Of a stretch of 64,000 nt of DNA, positions 9,068-18,770 are shown one piece after another. Made by a program: the position numbers and the translations under genes. Within the stretch, counting starts at the first letter, position 1, and each line of letters starts with the position of its first letter. Below the pieces are notes generated by a model. That model worked only from the letters and a program-made list of their open reading frames with translations, was not told the DNA's origin and did no database searches. Source of the stretch: Geminicoccus roseus DSM 18922 (GTDB lineage Bacteria > Pseudomonadota > Alphaproteobacteria > Geminicoccales > Geminicoccaceae); assembly GCF_000427665.1 (NCBI RefSeq), contig NZ_KE386572.1:2442196-2506195 (forward strand). The letters are read 5' to 3'.

Positions 9068-10063
9068 ATGATGAGCGACTATCAGAGTGAAGACCGCAAT
9101 CTTGCCATGGACGCGGTCCGGGTGACCGAGGCGGCAGCATTGGCGGCCTCCCGCCTGATGGGGCTGGGCGACGAGAAGGCGGCCGATCAGGCTGCGGTGG
9201 ATGCGATGCGCTCGGCGCTGAACGTGCTGGACATCGACGGTACCGTCGTGATCGGCGAGGGCGAGCGCGACGAGGCGCCGATGCTCTATATCGGCGAGAG
9301 CGTCGGTACCGGCCGCGGGCCAGAGGTCGATATCGCCCTGGATCCTCTCGAAGGGACCACGATCTGCGCGAAGGGCGGATCCAATGCCCTGGCCTGCCTG
9401 GCGATGGCAAGCAAGGGCGGCTTCCTGAACGCGCCCGACGTCTACATGGAGAAGATCGCGGTCGGCGGCGGCCTGCCGGAAGGCGTCATCAAGCTCGGGG
9501 ACGCTCCCAAGGACAACCTCGCGAGGCTGGCGGAGGCCAAGGGTGTTCAGGTCAACGACCTGGTGGTGATGATCCTGGACCGGCCGCGTCATGCCGAACT
9601 GATCGCGGACGTGCGCAAGGCGGGCGCCCGGATCCGGCTGATCGGCGATGGCGACGTGGCGGGCGTGATCGCGACCTCGCGGACCGACACCGGCGTCGAC
9701 ATCTACATGGGCAGCGGTGGCGCGCCCGAGGGCGTGCTGGCTTCGGCGGCGCTGCGCTGCATCGGCGGTCAGTTCCAGGGCAAGCTCCTGTTCCGCAACG
9801 ACGACGAGAAGGGGCGCGCCCGCAAGTTCGGGGTCGAGGACTTCGACCGCATCTACCATCTGGAAGACCTGGCCAAGGGCGACGTGACCTTCTGCGCCAC
9901 CGGCGTCACCGATGGGACCATGCTTCAGGGCATCCGCCGGATCGGCACCCGGATCTCGACGCACTCGATCGTGATGCGCTCCAAGACCGGCACCGTGCGT
10001 ACCGTGCTGGCGGAGCACAACATGGGCCAGAAGCGCGGGGTCGTCCCGCATTTCGGACGCTGA
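9068..10063 (+). CDS. glpX: Class II fructose-1,6-bisphosphatase
   Basis: Hydrolyses fructose-1,6-bisphosphate in gluconeogenesis (some homologues also act on sedoheptulose-1,7-bisphosphate). The product is 331 residues from the ATG at 9068 (a second ATG follows at once), the normal GlpX length. Metal and substrate motifs are present: VIGEGERDEAPML and DPLEGTT followed by GGSNALA. GAAGAGG lies just upstream of the chosen start; an earlier in-frame ATG at 9044 would add eight non-family residues. It sits between hom and recJ in one apparent transcription unit. Confidence 0.95.
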   Translation: MMSDYQSEDRNLAMDAVRVTEAAALAASRLMGLGDEKAADQAAVDAMRSALNVLDIDGTVVIGEGERDEAPMLYIGESVGTGRGPEVDIALDPLEGTTICAKGGSNALACLAMASKGGFLNAPDVYMEKIAVGGGLPEGVIKLGDAPKDNLARLAEAKGVQVNDLVVMILDRPRHAELIADVRKAGARIRLIGDGDVAGVIATSRTDTGVDIYMGSGGAPEGVLASAALRCIGGQFQGKLLFRNDDEKGRARKFGVEDFDRIYHLEDLAKGDVTFCATGVTDGTMLQGIRRIGTRISTHSIVMRSKTGTVRTVLAEHNMGQKRGVVPHFGR

Positions 10064-10070
10064 TCGGATC

Positions 10071-11810
10071 TTGCTGGAGCAGCTCAGTCCGGTGTCTGGA
10101 CGGCAGTGGCGGGAACGCCCTGCCGATCCGGACCTCGTCGGCGCCCTGGTCCAGCGCAAGGGGCTGGCCGACGTCGTCGCACGGGTTCTAGCCGGGCGGG
10201 GCATAGGCCTGGACCAGATCGACGGATTCCTGGAGCCGCGCCTGCGCGATTTCCTGGTGGACCCCTCACATCTGGTCGACATGGACAAGGCCGCCGCCAG
10301 GCTGGCTGAAGCGGTCGTCGAGGGTGAACCCGTCGGGATCATCGGCGACTATGACGTCGACGGTGCCACGTCCGCTGCGCTGTTGAGCCGCTGGCTGCGC
10401 GCCAGCGGCATCGAGGCGACGGTCGAGATCCCGGACCGGCTTCTGGACGGCTACGGGCCGAACTCGGGTGCCTTCGACCGGTTGGCGGAGCACGGGTGCC
10501 GGCTGGTGCTCTCCCTGGACAGCGGCACCACCGCCTTCGAGCCCCTGGCCTACGCTGCGCTGCAGGGCCAGGAGGTGATCGTCGTCGACCATCACGTGGC
10601 CGAGGCTGACCTTCCGAAGGCCTACGCCGTGGTGAATCCCAATCGGCAGGACCAGGAGAGCCCGTACGGGCATCTGGCGGCGGTCGGGGTCACCTTCCTG
10701 CTCCTGGTGGCCGCGAACCGGGAATTGCGTCGCCGTGGCCGCTCCGAGCCGGACCTCATGAGCCTGCTCGACCTGGTCGCGCTTGGCACCGTCTGCGATG
10801 TCGTCCCTCTCATGGGGCTGAACCGCGCCTTTGTTCGCCAGGGGCTGCGGGTGATGTCGAAGCGGGCAAATACCGGGATCGCCAAGCTGGCGCTGGAAGC
10901 AAAGGCGCCGGAATCCTTGGAGGCTTGGCATCTGGGATTTCTGCTCGGACCTCGCATCAATGCAGGGGGGCGGATCGACCAGGCCGACCTGGGCGTCCGG
11001 TTGCTCACTGAAATGGACGCGGGAGAGGCTGGCGCCCTTGCCGCGCGGCTCGACCAGCTGAACGCACGGCGGCGCCAGATCGAGCGCGAGATCCTGGATC
11101 TGGCCGATCGTTCGGTGCGTGACCAGGTCGATGCGGACGCTTCGGTGCTTTTGGCCTATGGCCAGGGCTGGCATCCCGGCGTGATCGGCATTGTGGCGAG
11201 CCGGCTTGTCGAGCGATATGATCGGCCGGTCTTCGTCATCGGGTTCGACGAAGCTGGAATCGGCAAGGGGTCCGCGCGCTCGGTGCCGGGCGTCGATCTG
11301 GGACGGGCAGTGATCGCCGCGCGCCAGGAGGGCATCCTCGAGAAGGGCGGCGGCCATCCGATGGCGGCGGGTATCACCATCGCCGCCAACCGTCTGGACG
11401 ACTTCGCCGAGCATCTGCGGAAACGGCTTCCCGCCATCACTGGTGGACAGCGAGCGCGACGTGCTCTGGATCTCGACGCCTCGGTCACCGTAGCGGCATG
11501 CCGGCGCGACCTCGCGACCGCCTTCGAGCAGTTGCAGCCCTTTGGTGCGGGGAACGACGAGCCGCGTCTTCATCTGGTCGACGTGCGGGTGGCCAATGCA
11601 CGTCCGGTCGGCACCGGCCACCTTGCGCTTCGTCTGGAAGGCAAGGACGGCTCCAGGGTCGATGGCATTGCGTTCCGGGCGCTGGAGCGCCCGCTGGGCG
11701 ACCTGCTACGCACCGCGGACCGGCCAATCCAACTCGCCGGGACACTGAAGCTCGACCGTTACCAGGGCAACGAGCGCATCTGCTTCCATATCGACGACGC
11801 AGCAGGCTGA
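10071..11810 (+). CDS. recJ: Single-stranded-DNA-specific exonuclease RecJ
   Basis: 5'-3' single-strand DNA exonuclease used in RecFOR recombination and mismatch repair. The 579-residue protein has the DHH-family motifs: DYDVDG near residue 93, LDSGTTA, and VVDHHV near residue 173. The DHHA1 domain follows with GGHPMAAG, then a C-terminal OB-like domain. The best start is TTG at 10071, eight bases after the glpX stop. No good Shine-Dalgarno is visible, but the following residues match the expected RecJ beginning (SGRQWRER), and the next Met is deep inside the domain. Probably translated by coupling to glpX. Confidence 0.93.
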   Translation: MLEQLSPVSGRQWRERPADPDLVGALVQRKGLADVVARVLAGRGIGLDQIDGFLEPRLRDFLVDPSHLVDMDKAAARLAEAVVEGEPVGIIGDYDVDGATSAALLSRWLRASGIEATVEIPDRLLDGYGPNSGAFDRLAEHGCRLVLSLDSGTTAFEPLAYAALQGQEVIVVDHHVAEADLPKAYAVVNPNRQDQESPYGHLAAVGVTFLLLVAANRELRRRGRSEPDLMSLLDLVALGTVCDVVPLMGLNRAFVRQGLRVMSKRANTGIAKLALEAKAPESLEAWHLGFLLGPRINAGGRIDQADLGVRLLTEMDAGEAGALAARLDQLNARRRQIEREILDLADRSVRDQVDADASVLLAYGQGWHPGVIGIVASRLVERYDRPVFVIGFDEAGIGKGSARSVPGVDLGRAVIAARQEGILEKGGGHPMAAGITIAANRLDDFAEHLRKRLPAITGGQRARRALDLDASVTVAACRRDLATAFEQLQPFGAGNDEPRLHLVDVRVANARPVGTGHLALRLEGKDGSRVDGIAFRALERPLGDLLRTADRPIQLAGTLKLDRYQGNERICFHIDDAAG

Positions 11811-11859
11811 GGCGGAGCAGGAACCCGATGCGATCCATGCAGCGGCACCGCCCACCTCG

Positions 11860-13305
11860 ATGATCGACGTCCGGCCGGTCTTCTATGCGCTGGGGGCGCT
11901 CCTGTGCGTCCTGTCAGTCTTCATGCTGGTGCCCATGCTGGCGGATCTGGCGTTTGGTCATGCCGATGCATCCTCGTTCCTGATCTCCGCCTGCGTTACC
12001 GCCTTCTTCGGCGTCGCCCTGATCCTGGCCTTCCATGTCGACGACCTGAAGGTCGACCGCCGGCAGGGCTTCCTGCTGACGGCCCTGGCATGGCTCGTCC
12101 TGTCCGGTTTCGCCGCGCTGCCGTTCCGGTTCAGCGCCATGGAGATGGATTACGCCGCCGCCTACTTCGAATCGATGTCGGGTCTCACCACCACCGGCAG
12201 TTCCGCGATCGCGGATCTGTCGATCGCGCCGCCTGGGATCCTGCTCTGGCGCGGCCTGCTCAATGCCCTCGGAGGTGCCGGCATCATCGTCCTGGCGCTG
12301 GTGATGCTGCCCTTCCTGTCGGTGGGCGGCATGCAGCTCTTCCGCACCGAGTCTTCCGACCGCAGCGAGAAGCTGTTCCCCCGGATCGATCAGATCGCCG
12401 GGGCGACGATCGGGGTCTATTCCGGCCTGATCCTGCTGTGCGCGTTCATCTACGCCGCGTTGGGAATGGAGCCTTTTGACGCCGTGGTGCATGCCATGGC
12501 CACGATCGCGACCGGCGGTTTCGGCAACCATGCCGACAGTTTCGGTTCTTATCCGGCCCCGATCCTCTGGGCCGCCACGTTCTTCATGGCGTGCGGCGGC
12601 ATGCCGCTGGCTCTGTTCGCCCTGACCCTCAACCGAGGGCCCCGAGCCCTCCTGTCCGACACCCAGGTCCGCGCATTCGTGATGTTCCTGGTCGTCGCCA
12701 CGATCATGGTAGCGGGCTGGCTGATCCTCGTCGGCAAGGCCCCTATCTTCTGGTCCCTGACCCACGCCGCGTTCAACGTCGTCTCGATCGTGACCACCAC
12801 CGGCTTCGCTTCCGACGACTACATGCAGTGGGGCACGTTCGTCGTCATGATGTTCCTGTTCCTGACCGCGGTCGGCGGCTGTACCGGATCGACCACTGGC
12901 GGCCCGAAGATCTTCCGCTACCAGGTGCTGGCAATGCTGCTGCGCCGGCATCGCAACGAGACGGTGATGCCGCACGCGGTGAACGTGCGTCGCTATGGAG
13001 GCCGGCCGGTCGGGGACGATGTTGTGCGGGCCGTCCTTGTGCTGTTCGCCCTCTATGGGGTGACGGTCATTTCCCTGGCTTTGGGGCTCGCTGCCACCGG
13101 CCTGGACGTCGAGACTTCCTTCTCCGGTGCGCTCACCGCCGTGAGCAATGTGGGCCCAGGGATCGGCGACCAGATCGGGCCGGTCGGCAGCTTCGCCGGC
13201 CTCTCGGATACCGCCCTCTGGATGCTGGCATTCGGCATGATGGTAGGACGGCTGGAGTTCACCACCGTCTTCATCCTGTTCAGCAGGCGGTTCTGGCGGA
13301 CCTGA
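11860..13305 (+). CDS. trkH: TrkH-family potassium uptake protein
   Basis: Integral membrane K+ translocating subunit of a Trk/Ktr system. The 481 residues form four membrane-pore-membrane repeats. The selectivity-loop segments are visible, including SMSGLTTTGSSAI, ATIATGGFGNH, VSIVTTTGFASDD and AVSNVGPGIG. It needs a TrkA-type NAD-binding partner, which is not in this window. The start ATG lies 49 bp past recJ. Its TGA stop abuts the stop of the convergent gspF gene without a spacer. Confidence 0.92.
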   Translation: MIDVRPVFYALGALLCVLSVFMLVPMLADLAFGHADASSFLISACVTAFFGVALILAFHVDDLKVDRRQGFLLTALAWLVLSGFAALPFRFSAMEMDYAAAYFESMSGLTTTGSSAIADLSIAPPGILLWRGLLNALGGAGIIVLALVMLPFLSVGGMQLFRTESSDRSEKLFPRIDQIAGATIGVYSGLILLCAFIYAALGMEPFDAVVHAMATIATGGFGNHADSFGSYPAPILWAATFFMACGGMPLALFALTLNRGPRALLSDTQVRAFVMFLVVATIMVAGWLILVGKAPIFWSLTHAAFNVVSIVTTTGFASDDYMQWGTFVVMMFLFLTAVGGCTGSTTGGPKIFRYQVLAMLLRRHRNETVMPHAVNVRRYGGRPVGDDVVRAVLVLFALYGVTVISLALGLAATGLDVETSFSGALTAVSNVGPGIGDQIGPVGSFAGLSDTALWMLAFGMMVGRLEFTTVFILFSRRFWRT

Positions 13306-14550
13306 TCAGCGCACGCCGGCCAGGTCGTTCACCGCAACCACTGCCGCCAGGATCGAGAGCACCACGCCGGCCACGGCCACGCCGAGCCCGACCACGATCA
13401 CCGGCTCCAGGATCGACAGGACCCGCTGAATTCGTTCCTCTAGCCGGGTTTCGAACCAGTTGGCCGCCTGCTGCAGGGTGGCGCCGAGCCTGCCGGTCTC
13501 CTCGCCAATCCGGCAAAGCCGGATTGCCTGGGGGGCCAGCAGTCCGGCATCGCTCAGGCACAGCCATAAGGGCCGGCCCTGGCGCACGCCGGAAAGCGCC
13601 CGGTCGAGGCTGGCGGCGACCGCCCGATTGCCGACCACGTCACGGGTGAGCTGCAGGGCCTGCGGCAACTCGACGCCGCCTGATAGGAGCGAACCCAGAA
13701 CCCGGGTGGTCTGACCCGTGGCCCGCGCCCGGGCCATGCCGCCGATCAGGGGAACGCGCAGCATCATCCGGTGCAGGCTGCGTGCGCCGCTCTCCCTCCT
13801 TGTAGCTCCAACCAGCAGGAGCACCACAAGCCCGATCCCGGCCAGAGTGATGATCCCGTAGTCTTCCACGAAGCTGGCGACCGCCAGGGTCGCCTGGGTC
13901 GAGCCTGGAAGGGTGGCGCCCGCATCGGCGAACAGCGGCTCGAACTGGGGCACCACGACGGTCAGCAGAACCAGCAGCGAGCCGACCGCCACGATCGCCA
14001 GAAGGATCGGGTAGGTCATCGCCCCGATCAGCTTGGAGCGCATCCGTTCCTCCCGTTCGCGCAGCGCCGAGAGTTCCATCAGGGCAGAATCGAGGGCACC
14101 GGTTGCTTCGCCGGCCCGCACCATGCCGACATAGGAGCGGGGGAACAGCCTGGGATGCTGGGCCAGCGCATCGGTGAAGCTCTTGCCGCCCTTCACCTCG
14201 CCCAGCAGTTGCTGGATCACGCCTCCCATCCGCCCAAGCGTCTCGTCCTCGGCAAGGGTCTCAAGCGACCAGGCAAGCGTCTGGCCTGCAGAAACCAGGG
14301 TCGCGAGCTCTCGGGTGAACTGGGTCACGACCGACCCGCTGATCCCGAACAGCCCCTTGCCACCCGCCGGTCGCGCCGCGGTCCGCCGTTCGGCGGGACG
14401 GGCCACTCCCGCACGCCCCTCGGCCAGTTCGACAGGCACCAGTCCCATCGCTTCCAGGGCCCGCACTGCGGCGGCCCGATTGGCACCCTCGACATCGCCG
14501 CTGGTCATCTGGCCGGCGGCGGTCAATGCGCGGTAGCGGAACGAAGCCAT
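13306..14550 (-). CDS. gspF: Type II secretion system inner-membrane protein GspF
   Basis: Polytopic inner-membrane platform protein that couples the ATPase to pseudopilus assembly. The product is 414 residues from ATG 14550, and starts MASFRYRALTAAGQ, the typical GspF/PilC beginning. It carries two T2SSF domains: one around residues 110-235 (FTRELATLVSAG then LSALREREERMR) and one around 310-400, with hydrophobic helices after each. Its start lies 4 bp after the gspE stop, so the two are co-transcribed. Confidence 0.92.
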   Translation of the reverse strand: MASFRYRALTAAGQMTSGDVEGANRAAAVRALEAMGLVPVELAEGRAGVARPAERRTAARPAGGKGLFGISGSVVTQFTRELATLVSAGQTLAWSLETLAEDETLGRMGGVIQQLLGEVKGGKSFTDALAQHPRLFPRSYVGMVRAGEATGALDSALMELSALREREERMRSKLIGAMTYPILLAIVAVGSLLVLLTVVVPQFEPLFADAGATLPGSTQATLAVASFVEDYGIITLAGIGLVVLLLVGATRRESGARSLHRMMLRVPLIGGMARARATGQTTRVLGSLLSGGVELPQALQLTRDVVGNRAVAASLDRALSGVRQGRPLWLCLSDAGLLAPQAIRLCRIGEETGRLGATLQQAANWFETRLEERIQRVLSILEPVIVVGLGVAVAGVVLSILAAVVAVNDLAGVR

Positions 14551-14554
14551 CCGC

Positions 14555-16237
14555 TCAGAACTCCTCGGTGGCGCGCAGCACTTCGTCCAGGGTGGTGATG
14601 CCAGCCCTGGCCTTGGCGACGCCATCCTGGAACATGGTGGTCATCCCTCGGGTCATCGCATGCGCCTGCAGCGCCTGGCTTGGGGCCCGCTCGCGGATCA
14701 GGCGGCGGATCTCCTCGTCCACCTCGAGCATCTCGAAGATCCCGACCCGGCCGACAATCCCGGTCCCGTTGCATTGCTCGCAGCCGTCGGCGGCGAACAG
14801 GGTGACCGGCAGGTCCTCGCCGCCGAAGCGACGGAGCACGGCGGCTTCCTCCTCGGTGGGAGGATGAGGCCGCCGGCAGTTGGGGCAGAGCTCCGCCACC
14901 AGCCGTTGGCCGAGCACGCCGCGCAGCACCGAAGCCAGGAGGAACGGCTCCACTCCCATGTCGAGAAGCCGGCCGATTGCGCCCGCCGCACTGTTGGTGT
15001 GCAGGGTGGACAGGAGCAGGTGGCCGGTCAGGGCGGCGTTGACGGCGATATCCGCCGTCTCGCCGTCGCGGGTCTCGCCTACCATGATCACATCCGGATC
15101 GTGGCGCACGACGCTGCGCAGGATCCGGGCGAAGCCTAGGTCGATCTCCGGCCGGACCTGGATCTGAGTGACGCCTTCCACCTGGTATTCGACCGGGTCC
15201 TCGATGGAGATGATCTTGTCGCTGACCGCGTCGAGCTGGCGCAGCGAGGTGTAGAGGGTCGTGGTCTTGCCGCTGCCGGTCGGGCCGGTCACCAGGAACA
15301 TCCCATGAGGTGCTGCGAGCTGGCGGCGGATAGCCGCCTCGATCGCCGTCGGCATCCCCAGCTCGACGAAGCTCGGCGCGTCCTTGTCGGTCTCCAGCAG
15401 GCGGATCACCACGCTCTCGCCGTGCACCGAGGGGGCGGTCGCGACGCGCAGGTCGAAGCGCCGCTGGTCGACCACCACCCGTGCCCGCCCGTCCTGCGGC
15501 AGCCGGCGCTCGGCGATGTCCAGACGCGCCATGATCTTGATTCGAGAGATCACCGCCGCGGCCAGACGCGCCGGCGGGGCACCGATCTCGCGCAGGCGGC
15601 CATGAACCCGAAAGCGCACGCGCAGCCGGTCACGGGCAGGCTCCACATGGATGTCGGAGGCGCTGGTCCGGGCAGCGTCGGACAGCATCTGATTGACGAA
15701 GCGGATGACCGGCGCCGCCTCGGCCTGATGTTCCAGGCTTTCCTTGTCGTCCGGCATCTGGTCGAGGGGATCGCCCCCGGCCGCCGCTCGCCCGATCTCG
15801 TCGAGGGAGGGGGCGTCGGCACGAACCGCCTTCACGATCGCGCGCTCAAGCTCGTCGTGTGGCACCACCACCGGGATGACCCGCCGCCGCGTGGCGATCG
15901 CCACGGCACGCATGGTGGCGCTGTCGGTGGGATCGGCCATGCCGAGCCAGACCGTGCGCTCGTCCTGGCGGATCGGCAGCGCGCGGTTTGCCTCAAGGAA
16001 GCGGGCGGCGAGCTGGCCTGGGAAGAGCAACTCCTTGGGGAGGGCGTCGCCGCTGGCGATCTCCACGTTGTAAAGGTCAGCCATGGCGCGGGCGAAGCCA
16101 GCTGGCGTCATCAGGCCGCTCTTGGCGAGGAGGGCGGGCAGAGGCTCGGAGCTTTCCGCCGCCTGCTCGCGCAGTTGTGCCACGTCAGCAGACGCGAGCC
16201 GGCCGGCCTCTACCAAGCGCGTCAGAATCAGGTCCAT
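14555..16237 (-). CDS. gspE: Type II secretion / type IV pilus assembly ATPase GspE
   Basis: Cytoplasmic hexameric ATPase for pseudopilin assembly. The 560 residues contain an N1E-like N-terminal domain (1-150), an N2E domain, then the RecA-like core. Walker A is GPTGSGKTTTLY near residue 317; the Asp-box region, Walker B (VIMVGETRDGETA) and His box (LLSTLHTNSA) follow. A zinc-binding four-cysteine loop lies near the C-terminus (CPNC at about 450 and CEQC at about 486), a hallmark of GspE rather than PilT. It starts 239 bp from the divergent gspD gene. Confidence 0.93.
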   Translation of the reverse strand: MDLILTRLVEAGRLASADVAQLREQAAESSEPLPALLAKSGLMTPAGFARAMADLYNVEIASGDALPKELLFPGQLAARFLEANRALPIRQDERTVWLGMADPTDSATMRAVAIATRRRVIPVVVPHDELERAIVKAVRADAPSLDEIGRAAAGGDPLDQMPDDKESLEHQAEAAPVIRFVNQMLSDAARTSASDIHVEPARDRLRVRFRVHGRLREIGAPPARLAAAVISRIKIMARLDIAERRLPQDGRARVVVDQRRFDLRVATAPSVHGESVVIRLLETDKDAPSFVELGMPTAIEAAIRRQLAAPHGMFLVTGPTGSGKTTTLYTSLRQLDAVSDKIISIEDPVEYQVEGVTQIQVRPEIDLGFARILRSVVRHDPDVIMVGETRDGETADIAVNAALTGHLLLSTLHTNSAAGAIGRLLDMGVEPFLLASVLRGVLGQRLVAELCPNCRRPHPPTEEEAAVLRRFGGEDLPVTLFAADGCEQCNGTGIVGRVGIFEMLEVDEEIRRLIRERAPSQALQAHAMTRGMTTMFQDGVAKARAGITTLDEVLRATEEF

Positions 16238-16476
16238 GTTTGTCTCATCCGGGCCACATGATGCGGGAGCCGATACCCGGCGGTCGGCCGTCTTGTCCTC
16301 GATAAGATTGTCTGCCTGATCACAGGTGCGCGTGTCAAAGTCGTCACGTTGCCCCGGCTCCCTTGACGCGGAGGGGCCCGGTCGGCACTACCCATGACTG
16401 GCGGTACGGGTGAAACCGGGGGGTGGAACCGGCCGTCCTGATGCACCCATGACACTGTTGGCGATCCAGACAGACA

Positions 16477-18747
16477 ATGATGCCTAACTGGGCCAAGAAT
16501 ACCGCACGCAAACAGCTTGCGGGAAACCTGCTTCGTGTGAGTCTGGCAGCTCTGCTTGCCGGTTGCGCCCAAGGTGGTAGTGGCGTGCAGCCATCCATTA
16601 CCGATGATGTGAGTCGTCTTGATTTCGAACCCCCTGCCGAGCCCCGGGAACTGGTGGAGCAGGGGCTCGCGACTGAGCCCGGCCGTCCAGCGGCGCCGGA
16701 AGCTCGGATCTACACTTCGGATGCCACCCGACGGCAGGAGCAGCGCCCCGGGGCGGTGGTCACTCCTGACGGCGCCGGTGTCCAGCTCAACTTCGAGAAC
16801 GCCGATTTGCGCGAGGTGGTGCGAACGATCCTGGGCGACGTGCTGCAGGTGAATTACACCGTCGACCCTGCGATCCAGGGCTCGGTGACCCTCTCCACCT
16901 CCGCGGCGATGAGCCGGGACGACCTGCTGGCAACCCTGGAGACGGTGCTCCGCCAGAACAATGCCGCGCTGGTGCAGGAAGCCGGCGGCTATGCCGTCGT
17001 GCAGATGCAGAATGCCGTAGGCCGTGCCGGCGTGGCGCAGCTCGGCGATTCGCCGCAGCAGATCGACCCAGGCTACGGCGTGACGGTGGTGCCGTTGCGG
17101 CATGTGCCGGCCATCACCGCCCAGGAATTCGCCCGGCCGCTGATCGCCAATCCGGATGACCTGCGGATCGACATGTCGCGCAACCTGCTGCTGGTGAGCG
17201 GCACTGCCCAGGAAAGGCAGACGGTCGTCGACACGATCGCGGAAGTGGACGTGGATTGGCTGGCGGGGCGTTCCGTCGGCATCTTCCCGCTGCAGAACAC
17301 GACGCCGGAAGCTGTCATTCCCGAACTGGAGGCGATCTTCGGGGTCCGCGGCGGCGCTGCGGCTCAGGACTTCACTGCCTATGAGGGTATGCGTTTCGTG
17401 CCGATCCAGCGGCTGAACGCGGTGCTGGCCGTCTCGAGCGATCTGGAAGGCGTCCAGCGCGCCCGCGAGTGGGTCGAGCGGCTGGACGCGGGCAGCTCCG
17501 TCGGAACGGAACTCAACATCTACCAGCTTCGCTACACCCCGGCCGCGGCGATGGCGGCGACCCTGACGGCGGTGATCGCCGATGGGGGCGGAGCTCTTGG
17601 AGCGACAACGCCCGCCACCACCGCACCGCCCTCGGCATTGGACAGCACCGGCCTTGCCGATGCGACGGAGCCGCCGCCGGATCTTGGCTTGGCCGACGCA
17701 GCCCAGCTCGACTTCGGCGGTGGCGGTGGCATCAACATCGGCAGCCCGGACTCGCTGCGGCAGATCAAGATCGTCCCGAACGAGACGAACAACACGCTGG
17801 TGATCCGCGCCTCTCCGGAACTCTACCGGATGATCGAGGCGACGGCCCGGCGGCTCGATACCCCGCCCGGACAGGTGGTGATCGACGCGACCATCGCCGA
17901 GGTGCAGCTCAACGACCGGCTGCGCTATGGCGTGCAGTATTTCTTCGAAAGCGGCGACTTCCGGTTCGGCTTCTCGACCGGCGACCTGCTCCGGCCGAGG
18001 AACGTGACGCCTGGCTTCAGCTTCCTGTTCAACAGCGGCAACGACAAGATCATCGCGCTGGATGCGCTATCGTCGGTCACCGATGTGCGGATCATGAGCT
18101 CGCCGACGCTGGTGGTCCAGGACAACAAGGAAGCGTCGCTGAACGTCGGTAACGAGGTGCCGATCACGATCCGGTCGGCGACGGGCGATCAGGAGGATGA
18201 CCGGACGGTCAATACGATCCAGTATCGCGAGACCGGCGTGATCCTGACGGTCAAGCCTCGAATCAGCGGCAACAGCAGCGTGGCGCTCGAGATCGCGCAG
18301 GAAGTCTCGAACGTGGTGGAGCTGGACAGTGGTGCCAGCGAAGAGGACCGCCTCACTCCCACCATCAACCAGCGCAAGGTGCAGAGCGTGGTATCGGTCC
18401 GCTCCGGGCAGACCGTTGTCCTGGGTGGCCTGATCCAGGAACAGGAACAGCGCTCGCGCCAGGGCATCCCGCTGCTGTCCGACATCCCCGGGATTGGTGA
18501 CCTGTTCGCCAACAACAACCGCTCGGGCAACCGGACGGAACTGGTCGTGTTCATCACGCCGAGGATCGTCCGCAATGCCGAAGATGCCGGCGCCATCAGC
18601 CGGGAGATCCGCGACCGGATGCGCGGGATGAACGGCAACATCGACGATCGGACGCTGGTTCCAGGGCCGGTTCAGCGGGGCACCATCCGCGGCCTGCGGC
18701 CGGAAGCCTCGTTGGTGCCGGTCGAAAACCGGCCGGCAGCGGGCTGA
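16477..18747 (+). CDS. gspD: Type II secretion secretin GspD, lipoprotein form
   Basis: Outer-membrane multimeric secretion channel. The 756-residue product begins with a signal sequence ending in a lipobox (LLAGC, Cys30), so it may be self-piloting through lipidation. Next comes an N0/STN-like domain (FENADLREVVRTILG), repeated N1-N3 domains with a Pro/Ala/Gly-rich insert near residues 365-425, and the C-terminal secretin domain with VPITIRSATGDQ and VVLGGLIQEQEQRS. Two consecutive ATGs form the start. It is divergent from gspE and immediately upstream of the prepilin peptidase gene. Confidence 0.93.
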   Translation: MMPNWAKNTARKQLAGNLLRVSLAALLAGCAQGGSGVQPSITDDVSRLDFEPPAEPRELVEQGLATEPGRPAAPEARIYTSDATRRQEQRPGAVVTPDGAGVQLNFENADLREVVRTILGDVLQVNYTVDPAIQGSVTLSTSAAMSRDDLLATLETVLRQNNAALVQEAGGYAVVQMQNAVGRAGVAQLGDSPQQIDPGYGVTVVPLRHVPAITAQEFARPLIANPDDLRIDMSRNLLLVSGTAQERQTVVDTIAEVDVDWLAGRSVGIFPLQNTTPEAVIPELEAIFGVRGGAAAQDFTAYEGMRFVPIQRLNAVLAVSSDLEGVQRAREWVERLDAGSSVGTELNIYQLRYTPAAAMAATLTAVIADGGGALGATTPATTAPPSALDSTGLADATEPPPDLGLADAAQLDFGGGGGINIGSPDSLRQIKIVPNETNNTLVIRASPELYRMIEATARRLDTPPGQVVIDATIAEVQLNDRLRYGVQYFFESGDFRFGFSTGDLLRPRNVTPGFSFLFNSGNDKIIALDALSSVTDVRIMSSPTLVVQDNKEASLNVGNEVPITIRSATGDQEDDRTVNTIQYRETGVILTVKPRISGNSSVALEIAQEVSNVVELDSGASEEDRLTPTINQRKVQSVVSVRSGQTVVLGGLIQEQEQRSRQGIPLLSDIPGIGDLFANNNRSGNRTELVVFITPRIVRNAEDAGAISREIRDRMRGMNGNIDDRTLVPGPVQRGTIRGLRPEASLVPVENRPAAG

Positions 18748-18770
18748 GCGGGCTAATCATCCTGGCGATC